Assembly: GCF_900445265.1 (NCBI RefSeq)
Contig: NZ_UFTA01000002.1
Coordinates: 1,612,001-1,676,000 of the forward strand
Origin: Anaerococcus octavius
GTDB lineage: Bacteria; Bacillota; Clostridia; Tissierellales; Peptoniphilaceae
DNA length: 64,000 bases
Direction: 5' to 3'
The notes under the pieces are model-generated. The model was not told the origin of the DNA. It did no database searches and saw only the letters and a program-made list of their open reading frames with translations. Below are positions 61,066 to 64,000 of this stretch, one piece after another (position 1 is the first letter of the stretch; each line of letters opens with the position of its first letter). Made by a program: the position numbers and the translations under genes.

Positions 61066-62295
61066 AAAAAATATATTTTTGATAGGTGATTTTTTTTCTA
61101 AAATCATTGGGATTTATTTCATAAATTTTCTTAAAATTCCTATAAAAAGTTTTGGTTGTATTAAAACCTACTTTGTAGGCTATTACAGAAACCAAGTCAT
61201 CAGTTTGCAACAAAAGTTTAGCTGAATTTATAACTCTAATATAGTTAATATAATCTTCAAAACTCTTATCCATATAAAATTTTAAAGATTTATTTAGTTG
61301 GATGGGACTGATTTCAAACTTTTTACAAATATCATCTATTTTAAAATCTATATAGTAATTATTAACTAAATAATCAACAATATCTTCCATTTTATCATAA
61401 GATATTACTTGGTCTGCTAAGTCTATAGTGTGGTAGGAGTTTTTGTAATCCTTAGAATTAAGTCCTGTTTTTGCTTTGAAAAACTTGGCAAGGTGGGAAG
61501 CATCCTTAAATCCAAGTATAACCGATAATTCTTCCAAATTTTTTTCGGAAAAGTTTAAATAACCCATTAGCTTTGTTAGCTTCATCAAAGAAGTGAGATT
61601 TGTAAAAGAAAGACCTGTTTCTTCTTTAATGTACTTGGAAATATTTGATTCGGAAATATAAAATATATTTGCTAGACTTTTTAAAGTAAGTTTTTCATCT
61701 AAATGTTCCCATATATAGTGAAATATTTCTATTTTGTGCTTATTTTTAATTTTTTTTTATCTTTACCACTAGATTTTTCAAAAATTACGGCAAGTTCCAT
61801 TAGTTTTATATAGATCATTTGTTTGGCGTAGTCATTGCCATTTTTAAAGGAAACTAATTCGTGTTTTAAATTATCTATTATAGACTCTACAGACTTTCTC
61901 TCAGCATCATCTAAGCTAACATAGGCTGTATTTTCTATAGCATTTGTTATTTGGGTAGCAGAACCAAATACTTCGTTGGTGCGCTTTAGTAAGATATTTA
62001 TAAGTTCTAAATTAAATACGACAACCTCAAGTTCGCAAGGCTCTTTTACTTCGATTATTTGTGTATAATACCAAGGAAGTATACCAACTAGCATACCTTC
62101 TTTTAGGGTATAGTTTGCTCCTTGAATATTAAATAAAGCTTCTCCTTTTTTAAAATACCAAAATCTAGAATTGGTATGCAGTAGTGGATCTGTGGATTTT
62201 GAGCAAATTTCATTGCCTATATCTATTAAAACTGATTGGTTAAAGTCAGATTGGAAATATGTTGATTCATCTTGAATATTGGTGGTTTCTTTAAT
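61064..62295 (-). pseudogene. AraC family regulator split by a frameshift in an A9 tract
   Basis: The C-terminal 174 residues or more hold two AraC-type HTH motifs (ISPIQLNKSLKFYMDKSFED, then VSVIAYKVGFNTTKTFYRNF). The preceding part in this frame reads KHKIEIFHYIWEHLDEKL and KSLANIFYISESNISKYI. The N-terminal part (GMLVGILPWYYTQIIEVKEP and SRFWYFKKGEALFNIQG, cupin-like) lies in another frame and stops at 61729. The two join in a run of nine A (61750-61758 on the plus strand as T9); one extra A restores about 410 residues. No ATG starts the N-terminal part; an ATT at 62295 behind AAAAGGGGGG is the likeliest start. The gene lies between the nan cluster and a divergent symporter. Confidence 0.75.
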
Positions 62296-62328
62296 ATAAA
62301 TCCCCCCTTTTAAATAAGGTCTATTATT

Positions 62329-62334
62329 ATTATA
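62329..62334 (-). promoter_or_regulatory. -10 element of the AraC-type regulator
   Basis: On the minus strand TGTTATAAT is an extended -10; the transcript would start about 25 bases before the candidate start codon. No clear -35 is seen. Confidence 0.5.
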
Positions 62335-62504
62335 ACATAATTTTTTATTTTAAGGCAGAAAATCAAGCAAAAAAGCTCTAAATTTACAAGTTTTATATAC
62401 AAATTCTGATTTATTATCTTACTAAAAAAAATAACTATATGAAAACATTTGCCATAACTTTACAATTTTTGCTAGTCTATATGTCCTTTATTCAAATATC
62501 TATA

Positions 62505-62562
62505 TGATATAATTTTATCAAAACGATGGTTTGTAAGTATTTATTAGTAATATTACTAATAA
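62505..62562 (+). promoter_or_regulatory. Promoter (-10) and 22-base palindrome upstream of the amino-acid symporter
   Basis: TGATATAAT at 62505-62513 is an extended -10. From 62541 to 62562, TTATTAGTAAT is followed directly by its reverse complement, a perfect 22-base palindrome ending just before the AAGGAG site. It can act as an operator or as a hairpin hiding the ribosome-binding site. The arms match the palindrome at 11942-11958. The rest of 62296-62504 shows no gene. Confidence 0.6.
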
Positions 62563-62575
62563 AAAGGAGAAAATT

Positions 62576-64000
62576 ATGATAGAAACATTATCACATTTCA
62601 CAGAGTGGTTATGGGGATGGCCTTTATTAGTTTTACTAATTGGTGGTGGTCTATTAATTAGTATTAGAACAGGATTTTTCCAATTAAGACATTTCCATTA
62701 TATTTTAAGTCAAACTGCTGGAAAGATATTTTCCAAAGACAACCAAGGAGATGGAACTGTTTCAGCTTTCCAAGCTATGACAACAGCCCTTGCTTCATCA
62801 ATTGGTGCTGCAAATATAGTAGTTGCACCTACAATAATTTTTGTGGCAGGTCCTGGTTCTATATTTTGGATGTGGATTGCTGCAATAATTGGACAGGCTA
62901 CAAAATTCTCAGAAGTTGCTCTTTCTATTAAATATAGAGAACTAAATGCTGATGGAGAATACGTAGGTGGATGTTCATACATGCTTAAAAATGGTTTGAA
63001 AGGTAATATAGGTAAGGTATTAGGTTCCCTTGCAGCATTTTTCTTTATGATGGAAATTTTACCATCAATCACTCTTCAAACATTATCAGCTGTAAATCCA
63101 ATTCAAAGTGTATTTAGACCACTTAATGTAAACGAAGATATTGCTAAAAAAATCGCTATTATCGCTATATTTATTCTTGTATCTGTGGTTGTCTTTGGTG
63201 GTGTAAAACAAATTGGTAAAGTAACTGAAAAACTTGTTCCTATAATGGCAGCAATATACATTATATTCGGAATTATCATAGTAATTATACATATTGGTGA
63301 TATTCCAACAGCTTTTGGTTATATATTCAAAGGTGCATTTAACCCTAAAGCTATCATGGGTGGTGTTGGAGGAGTTACAATTAGTAAAGTAATTTCTCAA
63401 GGTGTTGCCCGTGGTGTTTATTCTAATGAATCTGGTATGGGTTCTGCAGGTTATGGACACGCTGCAGCAACAACAGACCACCCAGCTAGACAAGGTCTAT
63501 GGGGAGTATTTGAAGTATTTGCTGATACTATAGTAGTTTGTACAATTTCTGCCTTAATAGTAATCTTAACAGGAACATGGAAGCCAGGTATGAGTGAATC
63601 TGAAATGTCAGCAGTAAGATCAATTGCTGTAGAAAGATCATTCAATACATTATTTGGTCAATTAGGATCAGTAATTATCTCTATTTGCCTATTCTTATTT
63701 GTACTTTCAACAATCATAGTAATCGTATTTTACTGTGAAAAACAAGCTGAGTATTTATTTGGTACAAAAGTGGGTAAGATAATGAGGGTCGTTGCTTCTC
63801 TTATGATTCTTTTAGCTTTATTTGTTTCATTTGATAAAGCAGGAGTATTCCTTGACTTAACATTAGGTCTTGTAGTAATACCTAATATGATAGGACTGAT
63901 AAAGATGAGCGGAGAAATAAAAGAAATTACTGATGAATTCTTTAAAGGTCCAGATTATTATCTATTAGATACTGGAAAAACTGATAAAGCGAAGACAGTT
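62576..64000 (+). CDS. Alanine or glycine:cation symporter (AGCS family), C-terminus cut by the window
   Basis: The first 475 residues of an AGCS carrier that takes up alanine or glycine with Na+ or H+. It opens WLWGWPLLVLLIGGGLLISI, followed by TGFFQLRHFHYI. Conserved family segments are FQAMTTALASSIGAANIVV near residue 64, GEYVGGCSYMLKNGL near 127 and QGVARGVYSNESGMGSAGYG near 276. About eleven membrane helices are visible. The start has AAAGGAGA nine bases upstream. Only a short C-terminal tail can be missing. The divergent AraC-type gene may control it. Confidence 0.93.
   Translation, partial: MIETLSHFTEWLWGWPLLVLLIGGGLLISIRTGFFQLRHFHYILSQTAGKIFSKDNQGDGTVSAFQAMTTALASSIGAANIVVAPTIIFVAGPGSIFWMWIAAIIGQATKFSEVALSIKYRELNADGEYVGGCSYMLKNGLKGNIGKVLGSLAAFFFMMEILPSITLQTLSAVNPIQSVFRPLNVNEDIAKKIAIIAIFILVSVVVFGGVKQIGKVTEKLVPIMAAIYIIFGIIIVIIHIGDIPTAFGYIFKGAFNPKAIMGGVGGVTISKVISQGVARGVYSNESGMGSAGYGHAAATTDHPARQGLWGVFEVFADTIVVCTISALIVILTGTWKPGMSESEMSAVRSIAVERSFNTLFGQLGSVIISICLFLFVLSTIIVIVFYCEKQAEYLFGTKVGKIMRVVASLMILLALFVSFDKAGVFLDLTLGLVVIPNMIGLIKMSGEIKEITDEFFKGPDYYLLDTGKTDKAKTV

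Noticed and set aside
1-64000. tRNA, rRNA, tmRNA or prophage genes
   Set aside because: Looked for conserved tRNA arm patterns, rRNA sequence and phage structural motifs on both strands and found none.

Overview
The window is AT-rich, densely packed DNA around a chromosomal replication origin. Gene order on the left is parB-parA-(cinA)-rsmG-mnmG-mnmE and jag-yidC-yidD-rnpA-rpmH. On the right it is dnaA-dnaN-yaaA-recF-gyrB-gyrA. This is the classical oriC neighbourhood of Firmicutes. Protein style (Lys/Glu/Asn-rich, short Jag and YidC, no sporulation genes, Cwp84-like C1 peptidases, a CAMP factor, a sialic-acid operon) suggests a host-associated anaerobic coccus of the Peptoniphilaceae, most like Anaerococcus. 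That placement is inference from gene content; no 16S gene is present. I found no tRNA, rRNA, transposase, phage gene or CRISPR array.

Layout. (1) 1-8.1 kb, minus strand: a partial cyclodeaminase-like gene, parB, parA, cinA and a CPBP protease, then rsmG-mnmG-mnmE; rsmG is frameshifted in a G6 tract. (2) 8.2-11.9 kb, minus: a four-gene operon of an acyl-CoA-dehydrogenase-fold flavoprotein, a signal-less PhnD-like binding protein, a MetE-like methyltransferase and a cysteine-less OsmC-like protein. (3) 12.0-14.9 kb, minus: jag-yidC-yidD-rnpA-rpmH. (4) 14.9-17.2 kb: oriC, with DnaA boxes on both sides of dnaA. (5) 15.5-25.4 kb, plus: dnaA to gyrA, with a SigB-type partner-switching module (anti-anti-sigma, anti-sigma, sigma) joined to gyrBA by overlapping genes. 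Four parS-like sites lie in the first 25.5 kb.

(6) 25.6-35.8 kb: a likely virulence and signalling locus. An RRNPP-type regulator (HTH plus helical C-terminus) is followed by a small secreted peptide precursor that carries the heptapeptide IEPISIY twice. Next come two secreted papain-like C1 peptidases with lectin-like and Ig-like modules, and two CAMP-factor homologues, one fused to Ig-like domains. (7) 35.9-39.4 kb: an aldehyde dehydrogenase, then a block of decayed genes (cytidine deaminase, metallo-beta-lactamase fold, deoxynucleoside kinase). (8) 39.4-39.7 kb: a GC-rich, highly folded element. (9) 39.9-43.1 kb: a lipoprotein and a divergent Pal-like peptidoglycan hydrolase with a WalR-box match upstream.

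(10) 43.4-51.8 kb: an oligopeptide ABC transporter whose subunits are unusually embellished. OppC carries an inserted seven-repeat RCC1-like propeller, OppF an inserted helical segment of about 195 residues, and OppA a helical insertion. (11) 51.9-55.4 kb: small stress-type and hypothetical proteins and a structured intergenic region. (12) 55.4-61.0 kb: a sialic-acid catabolic cluster (nanE, nanA, sodium-solute symporter, YhcH/NanQ-like, ROK kinase, RpiR regulator). (13) 61.1-64.0 kb: a frameshifted AraC-type regulator divergent from an alanine/glycine:cation symporter cut by the window end.

How the parts may connect (inference): the regulator and peptide pair looks like a quorum-sensing switch, the adjacent proteases and CAMP factors are natural outputs, and an Opp importer of the kind such systems need for peptide re-uptake lies 17 kb downstream. 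A matching palindrome precedes both the flavoprotein/MetE-like operon and the amino-acid symporter, suggesting a shared regulator.
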